Counted from the stretch's first letter, positions 42,344 to 51,645 are shown. The stretch is 64,000 nucleotides of DNA from Megasphaera stantonii (GCF_003367905.1 NZ_CP029462.1:1054001-1118000), one strand, 5' to 3'. The notes: generated by a model not told the origin, from the sequence alone. Numbers and translations: made by a program.

Positions 42344-43285
42344 TTATTTTACGCGCAGGCCTAAATTGGTCAGCGTCGGTTCATCCCGCGCTACGCGCAG
42401 GATTTCATCGACGGCTCCCGTTCCCATATTGATGAGCGCTTCCTTCGTATTGGCCCCGTTATGGGGCGTGCCGACGAAGTTTTTCTGCCGGAACAGCTCA
42501 TGATCCTTCTGCACCGGCTCGACGACCCAGGCGTCTACGGCAGCGCTGAAAATTTCCCCGTCCGCCAAAGCCTGGCTCAAGTCGTGCTCGTTGACGATGC
42601 CGCCGCGGGAGGCGTTGATGATGATGGCGTTTTTCTTGCACATCGCCAATTCACCTGCAGAAATCATATTGCGCGTCTGATCATTCAGAGGCACCGATAC
42701 GGATACGACGTCGCAGGTCTTATAAATATCGGTCACGTCGTCCGTATAGGAAAAGCCCATGGCTTCAGTCTTTTCTCTGCCCAGAAAGGGGTCGTAGGCC
42801 AGCACGTCCATGTCGAAGCCGCCTTTGAGGCGCTTGCCGACGATGGCCCCAATATGGCCGATGCCGATGAGGCCGGCCTTTTTCCCGGAAATTTCCTGAC
42901 CGCTCAGAAACATGGGCTGATTCCGCTCCAGCCCTTCCATGCAGGCTTCGTGGCTGTACGTAATCTTGCGGGCGCAGTCGAGAATCAATCCGATAATCAG
43001 TTCGGCGACGGAATTGGAGTTGGCCGTCGGCGTGTTGGTCACGAGAATCCCTTTCGAAGCGGCGTAGGGAATATCGATATTGTCCGTGCCGACGCCGTGC
43101 TTGGCAATGATGCGCAGCTTCGGCATGGCGTCTATAAATGTTCTATCAACCGTATTAGCTCTAACAATAATAGCTTCTACTTCGGATAGTTGAGGATCTT
43201 TTTCATCCCAAGTAATAATATCTAAATGTTTTCTTGCATATTCTAATGCTTCTTGAGAAATGGGTTCTAAAATATATGTTTTCAT
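42344..43285 (-). CDS. D-isomer-specific 2-hydroxyacid dehydrogenase
   Basis: 313 residues of the phosphoglycerate dehydrogenase-like group, reducing a 2-oxo acid or oxidising a 2-hydroxy acid with NAD(H). It shows VAELIIGLILDCAR, the Rossmann motif GLIGIGHIGAIVGKRL, the catalytic Arg in INASRGGIVNEHDL, and the Glu and His in the C-terminal half (TPHNGANT, where His is often in TPHxG). The first 50 codons are AT-rich while the rest is GC-rich like the core genome. The composition break is near 43135, inside the gene. It is the last gene of the unknown catabolic operon. Confidence 0.9.
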   Translation of the reverse strand: MKTYILEPISQEALEYARKHLDIITWDEKDPQLSEVEAIIVRANTVDRTFIDAMPKLRIIAKHGVGTDNIDIPYAASKGILVTNTPTANSNSVAELIIGLILDCARKITYSHEACMEGLERNQPMFLSGQEISGKKAGLIGIGHIGAIVGKRLKGGFDMDVLAYDPFLGREKTEAMGFSYTDDVTDIYKTCDVVSVSVPLNDQTRNMISAGELAMCKKNAIIINASRGGIVNEHDLSQALADGEIFSAAVDAWVVEPVQKDHELFRQKNFVGTPHNGANTKEALINMGTGAVDEILRVARDEPTLTNLGLRVK

Positions 43286-43305
43286 AAGTATATCTCTCCA
43301 ATTTG

Positions 43306-44052
43306 TTATTCTTTAACTTTCCCGTTATAGCTCTTTCTCTCATAGGAAAATACTTGTCCAGGTTTTAAAATAACAGGTTTAACTCTTGTTTTTTCTAGTG
43401 TTGTCGCAAATTTTTTAGGTTCTAATGAGTCAGGGGGATAATGCATAGGAATAGCAACATCAACATCCATCCATTTTGCTACCAATGCAGCCTCTTCTCC
43501 AGACATTTCAATCGGACACCCAGGCAAATTATCCATTCCAATAATTGCTATATCAACAGGATATAGTTCACTATATAATTTTAAATCACTAAAGATACAG
43601 GTATCTCCGCTAAAATAGATTCCCGTTCCATCTTCCATCCTAAAAATATAACTTAAAGCCGATCCACTTAATATTTGTTCTTTATACTCTACCATCGATA
43701 TATGATGGGCAACTATCGCACGGATACCAATATTCTGATACGTAAGCGCAGTACCATAAATCATTTTAGTAATATTTTCTTCTTTTATGCCTTTGTCAAT
43801 TGCATGCAACGCAACTTCCGCTCCACAAAATAAGTGAGCATTGTTTTGTTTACAAATCTCAATAGCATCTCCTAAATGATCCCATGCGCCATGAGTCACT
43901 GCAATCATATCAATATCATGCACTTCTTCTGGCATTATAGCCGCAGACTTATTAGTTCTTAACCACGGATCTACTAAAAGATTTTTGCCATTAATTGTTC
44001 TTATTAAAAAGCAAGAATGCCCTAAATATGAAATTTCAAACGTATTATTCAT
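43306..44052 (-). CDS. Metallo-beta-lactamase-fold hydrolase (UPF0173-like)
   Basis: 248 residues. N-terminal YLGHSCFLIRT and LVDPWL, later FSGDTCIFSD and a C-terminal MHYPPDS fit the UPF0173-type metal-dependent hydrolases. The HxHxDH metal motif reads THGAWDHLGD, so the second His is Ala. One zinc site may therefore be weak or lost. The ATG at 44052 is preferred because GGAGG lies at normal distance. Codon use is AT-rich. It lies between the 2-hydroxyacid dehydrogenase and the disrupted MFS gene, and its substrate is unknown. Confidence 0.8.
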   Translation of the reverse strand: MNNTFEISYLGHSCFLIRTINGKNLLVDPWLRTNKSAAIMPEEVHDIDMIAVTHGAWDHLGDAIEICKQNNAHLFCGAEVALHAIDKGIKEENITKMIYGTALTYQNIGIRAIVAHHISMVEYKEQILSGSALSYIFRMEDGTGIYFSGDTCIFSDLKLYSELYPVDIAIIGMDNLPGCPIEMSGEEAALVAKWMDVDVAIPMHYPPDSLEPKKFATTLEKTRVKPVILKPGQVFSYERKSYNGKVKE

Positions 44053-44076
44053 CTTCATCCTCCTCCATTTTTATAT

Positions 44077-44222
44077 TTAATTTTCTTGTGGCTGAAGAGG
44101 TTTACGAACCATAAACCATGAAACAGCCGATGCTGCAATCAACAAAACTCCCGATACTATAAATGCACTTGTATAAGAGTTTGTAAATTGAATAATAAAT
44201 CCGGTTACTAATGGAGGGCGAA
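44077..44222 (-). pseudogene. C-terminal fragment of an MFS transporter cut by the IS30 element
   Basis: The minus strand encodes RPPLVTGFIIQFTNSYTSAF, then IVSGVLLIAASAVSWFMVRK and PLQPQEN before TAA. This is the last two helices of an MFS carrier. It continues the N-terminal part that stops at about 45307 on the other side of the insertion element. It has no start codon or ribosome site of its own. Confidence 0.85.
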
Positions 44223-45306
44223 TTGTCAAGCTAAGTGCAACTTTTTAGAGTAATGTACTTCGTATGGCGTTTTGTATCCTAAACATTTTCGGGGACGGCG
44301 ATTTAGTTCTGCAAAAACAGCTTGCACATAGGCTTCTGGAACGAGTGTGATGTCCGTCCCTTTCGGGAAATACTCTCGGACTAGGCCATTGGTATTTTCG
44401 TTGCTTCCCCGCTGCCAGGGCTGATGCGGCGGCGGGAAATAAAACGGCACGCCGTTCAAGGCCTCCGTGACAGCGGCATGATGGGCGAACTCTTTTCCTC
44501 TGTCCGGCGTAAGGCTTTTTACAGGTTGCCCTTGCAGTACCTGAAGCAATACCGTATTGACGGCTTGTGCTGTCTTTTTGGCTGCTTTGCCTCCTACCAG
44601 ATACCGGCTCTTTCTATCTACCAACGTAACCAGACAGGCTTTTCCTGTCTTTCCTGCTATGGTATCACATTCCCAATGTCCTCGCCGGGAGCGGTTAGCG
44701 GCTCCTGCTGGCCGTTCCGAAATATCGTGAGAGATGGGAATAGAACCCCGTCGTTCCTGATATTGCCGGGTATGCCGGGATTTTCCATGATGCCGCAAGC
44801 GGCGGACCGCACCGCGGGACCCATGGGAGGACGACGTTTCATCAAACATACCGGCATATATGGCGCGGTAAATCGTTGCATAGCTAAGGAGTGCCTTCTG
44901 ATGTTCCAGCTGCAAGCGTCCGGCAATTTCTTCTGGGGACCAATGATGCACCAGGAAGAGATTTTTAACCAATGCGAATAGCTCGGCATTCTCTAACCGC
45001 TTGTGAGGCTTGCATGCCTTACGGCGGCGGGCATACTGTTGTTGTGCGGTGATGGGCAGATACTTGCCGTTCACTGTATTTCTGCGTAGTTCCCGTGAGA
45101 TCGTGGATTTATCTCGGCCGAGGGCCGCCGCAATTCGAGAGATAGAATAGGACTGCGCGCGAAAAAAGAGTAGATTTTCTCGTTCAGATAGAGTAAGATG
45201 ATGATAGTGGCACATAGGTTTCCTCCGAGATATAGATTTTGTTTGGTAGCATTATTATATCAGAAACCTATGTGTCATTTTTTATAGGTGTTGCACTTGT
45301 ATTGTA
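44223..45306 (-). mobile_element. IS30-family insertion sequence in an MFS transporter gene
   Basis: About 1.08 kb with imperfect inverted repeats sharing AAGTGCAAC: TCAAGCTAAGTGCAAC at the left and ACAATACAAGTGCAAC at the right end read in reverse. Both flanks read GGCGAATT towards the element, a palindromic target as IS30 elements prefer. Exact ends and duplication length (2-4 bp within AATT) are ambiguous. GC content differs from the AT-rich genes around it. Confidence 0.85.
44226..45215 (-). CDS. IS30-family transposase
   Basis: 329 residues. The N-terminal helix-turn-helix is SISRIAAALGRDKSTISREL, then WSPEEIAGRL. The DDE catalytic core is visible: GHWECDTIAGKTGKACLVTL with Asp, LTPDRGKEFAHH with Asp, and QRGSNENTNGLVREYFPKGT with Glu. 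It is full length and without frameshift, so it may be active. The start follows GGAGGAAACCT. The gene runs in the same direction as the disrupted operon. Confidence 0.95.
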   Translation of the reverse strand: MCHYHHLTLSERENLLFFRAQSYSISRIAAALGRDKSTISRELRRNTVNGKYLPITAQQQYARRRKACKPHKRLENAELFALVKNLFLVHHWSPEEIAGRLQLEHQKALLSYATIYRAIYAGMFDETSSSHGSRGAVRRLRHHGKSRHTRQYQERRGSIPISHDISERPAGAANRSRRGHWECDTIAGKTGKACLVTLVDRKSRYLVGGKAAKKTAQAVNTVLLQVLQGQPVKSLTPDRGKEFAHHAAVTEALNGVPFYFPPPHQPWQRGSNENTNGLVREYFPKGTDITLVPEAYVQAVFAELNRRPRKCLGYKTPYEVHYSKKLHLA

Positions 45307-46445
45307 AATTCGCCAGCAAAAAAAGCTGAACCAGATCCACCAAATACCATCAATCCACTAGTTGCCCCAGCAGCACTTTTATCAACAATCATGTCATTTA
45401 ACAACGCGAAATTCAACGTATTGGCCGCCATAAAGAAAGAATTAGCAACTATCAATATAATTTCCATAACAATAAAGCTTTCAACATATGGAACTAATAA
45501 GATTACTGATCCCAACAACATGTATGCAATAACCATTTTTCTTCTGCCGCCGCTTGATAAATCTTGCTTTTTACCGATATAATCACTAAACTTACTTAAA
45601 AGAATAGTTACTATCATAGCTACAATATACGGCAACGCTCCAAACCATCCGGCATGGACTAGATTAAGATTTCGTTCAGTCATCAAATACGCTGGAATCC
45701 ATGTAAGGAAAAAATACATTGCATAGGTAGTTCCCCCGTGGCTTAATAATAGCCCCCACATGGTTTTTTGCTTTAATAACATGCCTACTGTCATCTTTTT
45801 TGCCGTTTTTATCGGCTTTCCATTAGTTTCTATTAAGTTCCTATTTTCTAAAATATATTGACGTTCTTCATCTTTTAACCACCATGCTTTTTCAGGATCA
45901 TAATATAACCATATCCATAACAGAAGCCAGATAAATCCTAATGATCCTAAGATAATAAAAGAAAATTGCCAAGGGAATTGTTCCAGTAAATAAGAGGCTG
46001 CTAAAATACCTATAGCTGGTCCCAATAAGGTACCGCTATTAAAGATAGCAGTAACTAATCCGCGTTCTCTAACAGGAATCCAGTCACTAATAACCTTATT
46101 ACAGGTAGGAAAAGCCGGAGATTCGCCAATTCCCAACATGAGCCGCAAAACAATCAGCATAGCTAATCCAGTTGCAAAGCCAGTTAAGACCGCAGCTAAT
46201 GACCAGACAAATAACGCAAAAGTGTTCATTTTTCTTGCACCAAATTTGTCCGCCATCATTCCCATAGGAATAACCAGTGGCACATATGCTAACAAAAATA
46301 TGGATTGCAAAGTTCCCATTTGACCCGCACTAAGGTTAAATGTTTCCATTAACACGGGAGTTGCTACTGAAAGGTTCACTCTATCAATATAATTGATAGA
46401 TAAATACCCTAGTAATAATATGGCAATAATCCATCTTCGATTCAT
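45307..46445 (-). pseudogene. MFS transporter, N-terminal part (disrupted by IS30)
   Basis: About 380 codons of an anion:cation symporter-type MFS carrier. They start with MNRRWIIAILLLGYLSINYI and contain the inter-helix motif MADKFGARKMN and LMLGIGESPAFPTCNKVISD, the hallmark of hexuronate/galactonate-type carriers. The frame then runs into the insertion element and stops at 45282. The last two helices are encoded at 44077-44222. The truncated product probably does not work. The start follows GAGGTGAAAAGT. The second carrier just upstream may compensate. Confidence 0.88.
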
Positions 46446-46477
46446 ACTTTTCACCTCTTAGTCATTTAAGTATTGGC

Positions 46478-47833
46478 TTACTCTTCATCAATAGCTTCTA
46501 ATGGCTTATTCCGAGTTTCTATGCCAAATATCGCAATAACTATCGCAATAAACGTCATCATGGCAAAAATAAATAGAAAAACTGCAGTTGCGCCCATTTC
46601 AGTCAGAAGCCACGCAATAAGCATAGGGGTAAATACAGATACAAAACGTCCCAATCCACTCGAAAAACCAACACCTCGAAGCCGGGCTTCTGTCGGAAAA
46701 ATTTCTCCAGAATAAACAAACATTGTTGTTACCGAGTAAAAATACAATAAAACAATCATCAAAAAGCCGATGCTCATTATCATAAAATCAGTTCTTTGCA
46801 AAGAATAAATATATCCCAAAACACCAATCGCAAAAGCCATAATAGCTAACGTTCGTCTTCTTGGCAGTTTATCTGCAAAAATAGGAACTAATAACGCTCC
46901 TACTGGTGCCCCTATCATAATCACGACGGACATTGCAAATGATTTAGTAATACTAATTCCTTCGCTAACAAAAATAGTAGGAATCCAGTTTACAATAGTA
47001 TAAATAGCTACATTCATTCCAATCAATGCAGCACTCAATGTAATGGTACGACGAATAATTTTTTTACTAAAAATATATGCATATGGAACCTTACGAACCT
47101 TTTCTTCTATAACCTCTGACAGAACTGGCTCTAATTTTATATTTTTTTCCTTTTCCACTTCCCGTTCAATAGCTGAAACTAATTTATCAGCTTTATCAAT
47201 TAATCCTTGAGACGCACACCATCTAGGAGACTCAGGCATATACTTAAATACTGCTAACCACACCAACAATGCACATACACCTATTCCCGCAAACAGGACC
47301 CTCCATCCAAAAACCGGAATGATAAGAAGAGAAAACAACATCGCAATAGGCGGAGCTACATTCCCAATAAACCCGACAATTCCTGAATATCGTCCTCTAT
47401 GTTGAGGCTGAAAAAATTCCGGCAAGGTTCCTGTCGCTGCGGCTTGTTGCGCTCCAAGTCCAAATCCCATAATTCCGCGTAATATAATTAATTGGGTCAT
47501 ATTGACAACAAATGCAGAAAAAATAGATGCCAATCCGAAAATCAAAAAGTTAAATAAAAATGCTTTTCGCCTTCCAAATCTATCGCCGACAATGCCTGCC
47601 AATAACGCACCTATTAGCATGCCGCCGCTAGTTGCTGAGATAAAAGCACCGTTTAGAGCATTGTTAGACCATCCGTCAGCAATTAACACCGCCAATATAG
47701 AGCTTCCTGCATAGATATCTAACGTATCACATAACACGCCTGCGCCTAAAATTGCTATGATTTTTTTATGCCATTTAGACGCGGGTAAGCGATCCATTCT
47801 TGCCGCTATTGTTCCTAAGGTTTGCCCAGACAT
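46478..47833 (-). CDS. MFS transporter (sugar/aromatic-acid type)
   Basis: 451 residues and twelve membrane segments. GDRFGRRKAFLFNFLIFG after TM2 is the MFS motif A. PESPRWCASQGLIDKA follows TM6, as in the sugar porter and aromatic acid:H+ symporter groups. IFADKLPRRRTL is the repeat in the second half, and FPTEARLRGVG is a further family mark. The substrate is unknown but is presumably that of the surrounding operon. The start at 47833 follows AAAAGGGGG. It begins 21 bases after the DUF6282 gene. Confidence 0.88.
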   Translation of the reverse strand: MSGQTLGTIAARMDRLPASKWHKKIIAILGAGVLCDTLDIYAGSSILAVLIADGWSNNALNGAFISATSGGMLIGALLAGIVGDRFGRRKAFLFNFLIFGLASIFSAFVVNMTQLIILRGIMGFGLGAQQAAATGTLPEFFQPQHRGRYSGIVGFIGNVAPPIAMLFSLLIIPVFGWRVLFAGIGVCALLVWLAVFKYMPESPRWCASQGLIDKADKLVSAIEREVEKEKNIKLEPVLSEVIEEKVRKVPYAYIFSKKIIRRTITLSAALIGMNVAIYTIVNWIPTIFVSEGISITKSFAMSVVIMIGAPVGALLVPIFADKLPRRRTLAIMAFAIGVLGYIYSLQRTDFMIMSIGFLMIVLLYFYSVTTMFVYSGEIFPTEARLRGVGFSSGLGRFVSVFTPMLIAWLLTEMGATAVFLFIFAMMTFIAIVIAIFGIETRNKPLEAIDEE

Positions 47834-47853
47834 GCTATACGCCCCCTTTTGGA

Positions 47854-48714
47854 TCAAGTCAATAATAATTCACGTGGATTTTCACAAATTAATTTAGAAA
47901 TTTCTTGTGTATTAAAATGGTTTTCTAATAATATATCATGAGCTAGTTCCAATCCTTTTGTCGGAGCTATATTGGTAAACTGTCCTAAATCTGTACTGAA
48001 TATATTATTTTCTACTCCCGTTTCCCGTATTTCCTTTAGTATTATTTTCCAATCAGCTAATCCTTGTACTAAATCCACAACACACCGTTCCAATAAAACG
48101 CCTTGTGAAACCAACCATTGTTGTTCTTCTAATGATGCAGCATTAATTGGATTATTGGGGTGATTATAAACAATTTTTTTCACGCCACAAGCTTTAGCTA
48201 CTGGGATCAGCGCCTTAACTTCTTCCATCCCTATATGACCACATCCCAACACGGCATTATGTTTTGCCACCAAGTTTAAAATTTTTACGACTGAATCTAA
48301 AATTTTCCCATTATCATCCAAAATCGAAAGTCCTTCAATATTAGCGCATACATTCGAGAGAGCATTTACAGCTTTTCCTATTTTTCTTTCATATATCAAA
48401 TGAGTTTTAGCAGTAAAAGTCGGCATCCATACAATTTTTGCCCCCATCATCAATGCTACCTGAAGCGCCAAGGGATTAAATCCTCCAATAAAATTATTTA
48501 GAGTAATTCCCCCAAAAACACGAAGTTTAGCTCCAAACAATTCTTGCATAAGTGCAGCTCTTTCTGCCGTCGATCCTAAGTGAGTTTTTAAAACTACTCC
48601 ATACATTCCATGAGTAATCGCATCTCTTACAATTTCAATATCGCTCAACTTTCTTTTAACAATATCTGGAGCTCCGTGTATATGCATATCTAATGCGCCA
48701 CTTAACTTTCCCAT
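47854..48714 (-). CDS. DUF6282-like amidohydrolase-fold protein
   Basis: 286 residues. DMHIHGAPDIVKRK at the N-terminus is a metal-binding HxH, VLKTHLGST carries a Lys-x-His, VLGCGHIGMEEV and VYNHPNN add further histidines, and FSTDLGQ adds an Asp. That is the pattern of TIM-barrel metal-dependent hydrolases. The name is from memory of the family, not a search. AT-rich codons. It lies 14 bases after the DRE-TIM aldolase gene, so a ring-opening or lactone/amide-hydrolysing step upstream or downstream of an aldol cleavage is plausible. Confidence 0.7.
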   Translation of the reverse strand: MGKLSGALDMHIHGAPDIVKRKLSDIEIVRDAITHGMYGVVLKTHLGSTAERAALMQELFGAKLRVFGGITLNNFIGGFNPLALQVALMMGAKIVWMPTFTAKTHLIYERKIGKAVNALSNVCANIEGLSILDDNGKILDSVVKILNLVAKHNAVLGCGHIGMEEVKALIPVAKACGVKKIVYNHPNNPINAASLEEQQWLVSQGVLLERCVVDLVQGLADWKIILKEIRETGVENNIFSTDLGQFTNIAPTKGLELAHDILLENHFNTQEISKLICENPRELLLT

Positions 48715-48728
48715 TTATCATCGCCTCT

Positions 48729-49721
48729 TCACTTTAATGTAACAGCTACCTCTTCCATCAAGTCTTTCGACGGATTTTTCTGATTTATCTTCGACGTTTC
48801 GATAATCAATTCGTATACGTTGACACCGGCAGCCGCGGCGACTCCCCTAAAAGCGCCTACGAAGCTGGAATGACAGCCCGAATAGCCCAATACGAGGTCG
48901 AGGGGCTTAATCGGATTGTGGTAGCCTTCCCGTTCCATCGCCGGCATGAGCTTTTCGTCGATGAAGCGCAGCAGCTTGTAAAAATCGTATTCCTGCGCCT
49001 TTCCTTCGCGGCGGAACAAGGCGACAGCTCCTTCCGTCGTAATGTTTCCGGCGCTGCGGGCCATACCCATGAGCCCGCAGTCGATGAAGGATGCGCCGGC
49101 CCGTTCGGCAGCCTGGGCATTCGCCATAGCCAGTCCTAAATTACTGTGTCCATGAAAGCCTACGGGAATAGATACGGCGTCGACTACCTTGCGGGTATAC
49201 TCGGCCGCGTCTTCGGGCATCATATAACCGGCCGAGTCCATAATCGTAAGAGCCTGCACGCCGAAGGATTCGAGCATCTTCGCTTCTTCGGCCAATTCGT
49301 CAGGAGTGACGACGTACGCCTTCATCAAGCTGTATTTTGCCTCGAGGCCGGCGTCGCGCACCATCTTCACGGCCTTTTCCGCCGTCTTTCCGTCGCCGGC
49401 GTTAGCTCCGACGCGGAGAAATTTCAATCCCTTAGAAGCTGCTAAAGCGATTAGTTCTGAATCGGCATACGCCGCAGTCTGGAACATACCGATTTCCCCT
49501 TTATCAGCATAAGGTTCTATGACATCCAGATATTCTTCGTCCGTCACAGGACAAGCCTTGCCGCCGGCTTTGACCGAACCGAGGCCGGTGCAGTGCCCCA
49601 TCTCAATGATATGGATATGACTGTCGAGCAAGCCTTCTATCATCAATTTCGTCAATTCTGTTGAAAATCCTGTGCCGACGACGTTGGCTCCGTCGCGTAA
49701 CGTGCAGTCCATAATATGCAT
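48729..49721 (-). CDS. DRE-TIM metallolyase (HMG-CoA lyase/4-hydroxy-2-oxovalerate aldolase-like)
   Basis: 330 residues. MDCTLRDGANVVG at the N-terminus has the DRE-TIM catalytic Arg-Asp. GFHGHSNLGLAMANAQAAE has the two metal histidines, and LMGMARSAGNITTE is the conserved Gly/Ala-rich turn. Members cleave or form C-C bonds next to a carboxylate: HMG-CoA, 4-hydroxy-2-oxovalerate, isopropylmalate or homocitrate. The C-terminal communication domain of DmpG is not obvious. The start follows GGAGGAATATATC. It is the first gene of the operon and GC-rich like the core, unlike the next four genes. Confidence 0.82.
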   Translation of the reverse strand: MHIMDCTLRDGANVVGTGFSTELTKLMIEGLLDSHIHIIEMGHCTGLGSVKAGGKACPVTDEEYLDVIEPYADKGEIGMFQTAAYADSELIALAASKGLKFLRVGANAGDGKTAEKAVKMVRDAGLEAKYSLMKAYVVTPDELAEEAKMLESFGVQALTIMDSAGYMMPEDAAEYTRKVVDAVSIPVGFHGHSNLGLAMANAQAAERAGASFIDCGLMGMARSAGNITTEGAVALFRREGKAQEYDFYKLLRFIDEKLMPAMEREGYHNPIKPLDLVLGYSGCHSSFVGAFRGVAAAAGVNVYELIIETSKINQKNPSKDLMEEVAVTLK

Positions 49722-50058
49722 GATATATTCCTCCTATGCCTTTGTGATGCAAAAGATATTCACCATAAATTCTTAATGTGTTTTCTCGATACGTATCTTC
49801 TGGTATAATCATATCACCGGAGAAATTAAAATAAAAACAAATACCTCTGCATTCAATTATTAATATTTTAAATAATTATTGTGCAGCATACATAGCCATG
49901 CAATATCGCAATAGAAAGAGCCGTAACCTCATCTTGTTATACATAAACAGCATATACAGTCATCATATGCATTTCCTTTTTGTGCAAAGCCGCGAAGCTC
50001 CCCTGCCAATGGCATGCATATTTGTCATCATCTGCAGCAAACAAAGGAGATAGGTCTC

Positions 50059-51027
50059 ATGAACAGCGAATTAATCGAAACCTTTGTCACCGTCGCCAAC
50101 GCCGGCAACATCACGAAAAGCGCCGACATATTATTTGTATCGCAGGCCACGGTCAGCCATCGCATTAAGCAGCTGGAAGAAAAGCTCGGCGTCCAGCTCA
50201 TCTTGCGCAATAAAGGCTCCAAGCAGACAAATTTAACTACTGCCGGTAAAAATTTTCTGCCCTTGGCTCAAAGCTGGCTCCGCCTCAACGACGAAATCAG
50301 CACCTTTCAGGAACGCCCCCAAGCCCTGGAACTGTCCATCGGCGTCGTCGACAGCGTAAACAACTATTTGTTAGCCGATTTCTACAAGGAACTAAGGCAG
50401 GATGCCTTAGATTGGCGTCTCACCGTCCGTACCCTTCACACGCAGGAAATTTACGACCATGTCCGCCAGAATACGATCGACGTCGGCCTGCCCTTAGGCG
50501 AGCAGCTGATCGCCGGCATTCAGGTCAAAAAGATTCATACGGAAAAGCTCATGGTCGTAAGCCGCCGCAAACTCAAGGACAAGAATACTCTCTTTCCCAT
50601 CGATTTAGATACGGATTACCAGATCTTCATCCCCTGGGGGCAAGATTATCTCCACTGGCACCACCGCTTTTTCCCGCCGGGAGAGCCGCCGAAGTTTTCC
50701 GTCGACTCAGCCAAGGTAGCCCTCGAGCTGTTGGATGACCGCTTTTGGTTCCTCGCGCCGTACGACGTGTGCATGCAAATCGCCAAGACATCGCCCTGCC
50801 ATATTTCCAAGCTGGGACTGGATACGCCGTCCCGAAACCTCTATATGGTCACAAACAATCTGACCGCCCAGATTAAACGAAAGGCCGTCGTCATGTTTAA
50901 GCGCCGCCTCACTCAGTATATCCGCCGCCGTGAACGTTCCATCGAGGCAATGCTGAATCAATATGAGCCCGACGCAGGGATTCGGTCATATAAGTCCTTT
51001 ATTCACGAGTTTGACGCCAACGGCTAG
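50059..51027 (+). CDS. LysR-family transcriptional regulator
   Basis: 322 residues. MNSELIETFVTVANAGNITK then SADILFVSQATVSHRIKQLE is the LysR winged helix-turn-helix. The ligand domain is less typical and Trp-rich (WGQDYLHWHHRFFPPGE). The start at 50059 follows AAAGGAG. It is divergent from the operon at 42344-49721 and is its probable regulator. The 337-base gap between them (49722-50058) is AT-rich with several A/T inverted repeats and holds no other gene I can see. Confidence 0.9.
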   Translation: MNSELIETFVTVANAGNITKSADILFVSQATVSHRIKQLEEKLGVQLILRNKGSKQTNLTTAGKNFLPLAQSWLRLNDEISTFQERPQALELSIGVVDSVNNYLLADFYKELRQDALDWRLTVRTLHTQEIYDHVRQNTIDVGLPLGEQLIAGIQVKKIHTEKLMVVSRRKLKDKNTLFPIDLDTDYQIFIPWGQDYLHWHHRFFPPGEPPKFSVDSAKVALELLDDRFWFLAPYDVCMQIAKTSPCHISKLGLDTPSRNLYMVTNNLTAQIKRKAVVMFKRRLTQYIRRRERSIEAMLNQYEPDAGIRSYKSFIHEFDANG

Positions 51028-51030
51028 GGC

Positions 51031-51058
51031 TTGCAAAAATTGATGGAATCACTATACT
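51031..51058 (+). promoter_or_regulatory. Promoter of the small secreted protein gene
   Basis: TTGCAA (51031-51036), 16 bases, TATACT (51053-51058), immediately after the LysR stop. Confidence 0.65.
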
Positions 51059-51099
51059 ATAAGCATGCGCAGCTGCGTTCAGAAAGAAGGATGATATAT

Positions 51100-51480
51100 A
51101 TGATTACCAAAATAAAATCGTTGGCGGCGGCCTGCCTGCTTGCCGCCGTCGCCTGCACCGCTCCGGTCCAGGCCTTCCCGTCCCACTCCATGCCCTATGC
51201 GGCGGGCTACAGCCTCATCGTCGGTACCTGGCAGGGCCGCTACGGCCGGGAGCTGTCCATTTCCATGGACGACGTCGACGGCGTGCCGTACAGCATACAC
51301 AACGTCACAAACGACGGGTTCACTACGGTGGTCCGCATCATATTAGACGACGACCGGCACACGATGCTCACCTTTTCGTTTCCCAACGGCAACTACAACT
51401 ACGTCATGATGAACAACGCGACGACAGGTCGGTTTGCCGACGCCATGGATTTTACACGGCAAAGCAGCTTTTCTCATTGA
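51100..51480 (+). CDS. Small secreted protein of unknown function
   Basis: 126 residues. The signal peptide MITKIKSLAAACLLAAVACT ends near PVQA-FPSHS. The mature part of about 100 residues contains LIVGTWQGRYGRELSISMDD and MLTFSFPNGNYNYVMM, suggesting a small lipocalin-like or beta-sheet fold. I do not recognise the family. The ATG at 51100 has AAGG nine bases upstream; the ATG at 51091 overlaps that site. It has its own promoter and is followed by the manganese riboswitch region, so it is monocistronic. Confidence 0.7.
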   Translation: MITKIKSLAAACLLAAVACTAPVQAFPSHSMPYAAGYSLIVGTWQGRYGRELSISMDDVDGVPYSIHNVTNDGFTTVVRIILDDDRHTMLTFSFPNGNYNYVMMNNATTGRFADAMDFTRQSSFSH

Positions 51481-51504
51481 CAATCTCAATTCCATCCAGT
51501 ATAA

Positions 51505-51645
51505 TTCTGGATGTACTTTAAGGGAGTAATCAGTACATCCGGCATGTATAGTAGTATCGACATACTGGCCTCAGGGCCCGGTGCTATTTGAAATGATGAG
51601 ACTTAAAGGCAGTATTTGCGCTGCCTTTAGGTCTTTTTTATTTGC
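51505..51645 (+). promoter_or_regulatory. yybP-ykoY manganese riboswitch with terminator
   Basis: TTTAAGGGAGTAATC and GATGAGACTTAAAGGC are the two conserved ends of the yybP-ykoY element, with GGCCTCAGGGCCCGG between. TAAAGGCAG-loop-CTGCCTTTA followed by GGTCTTTTTT (51604-51637) is an overlapping terminator. Manganese binding should break the terminator and switch on mntP directly downstream, which fits the gene function. Confidence 0.88.
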
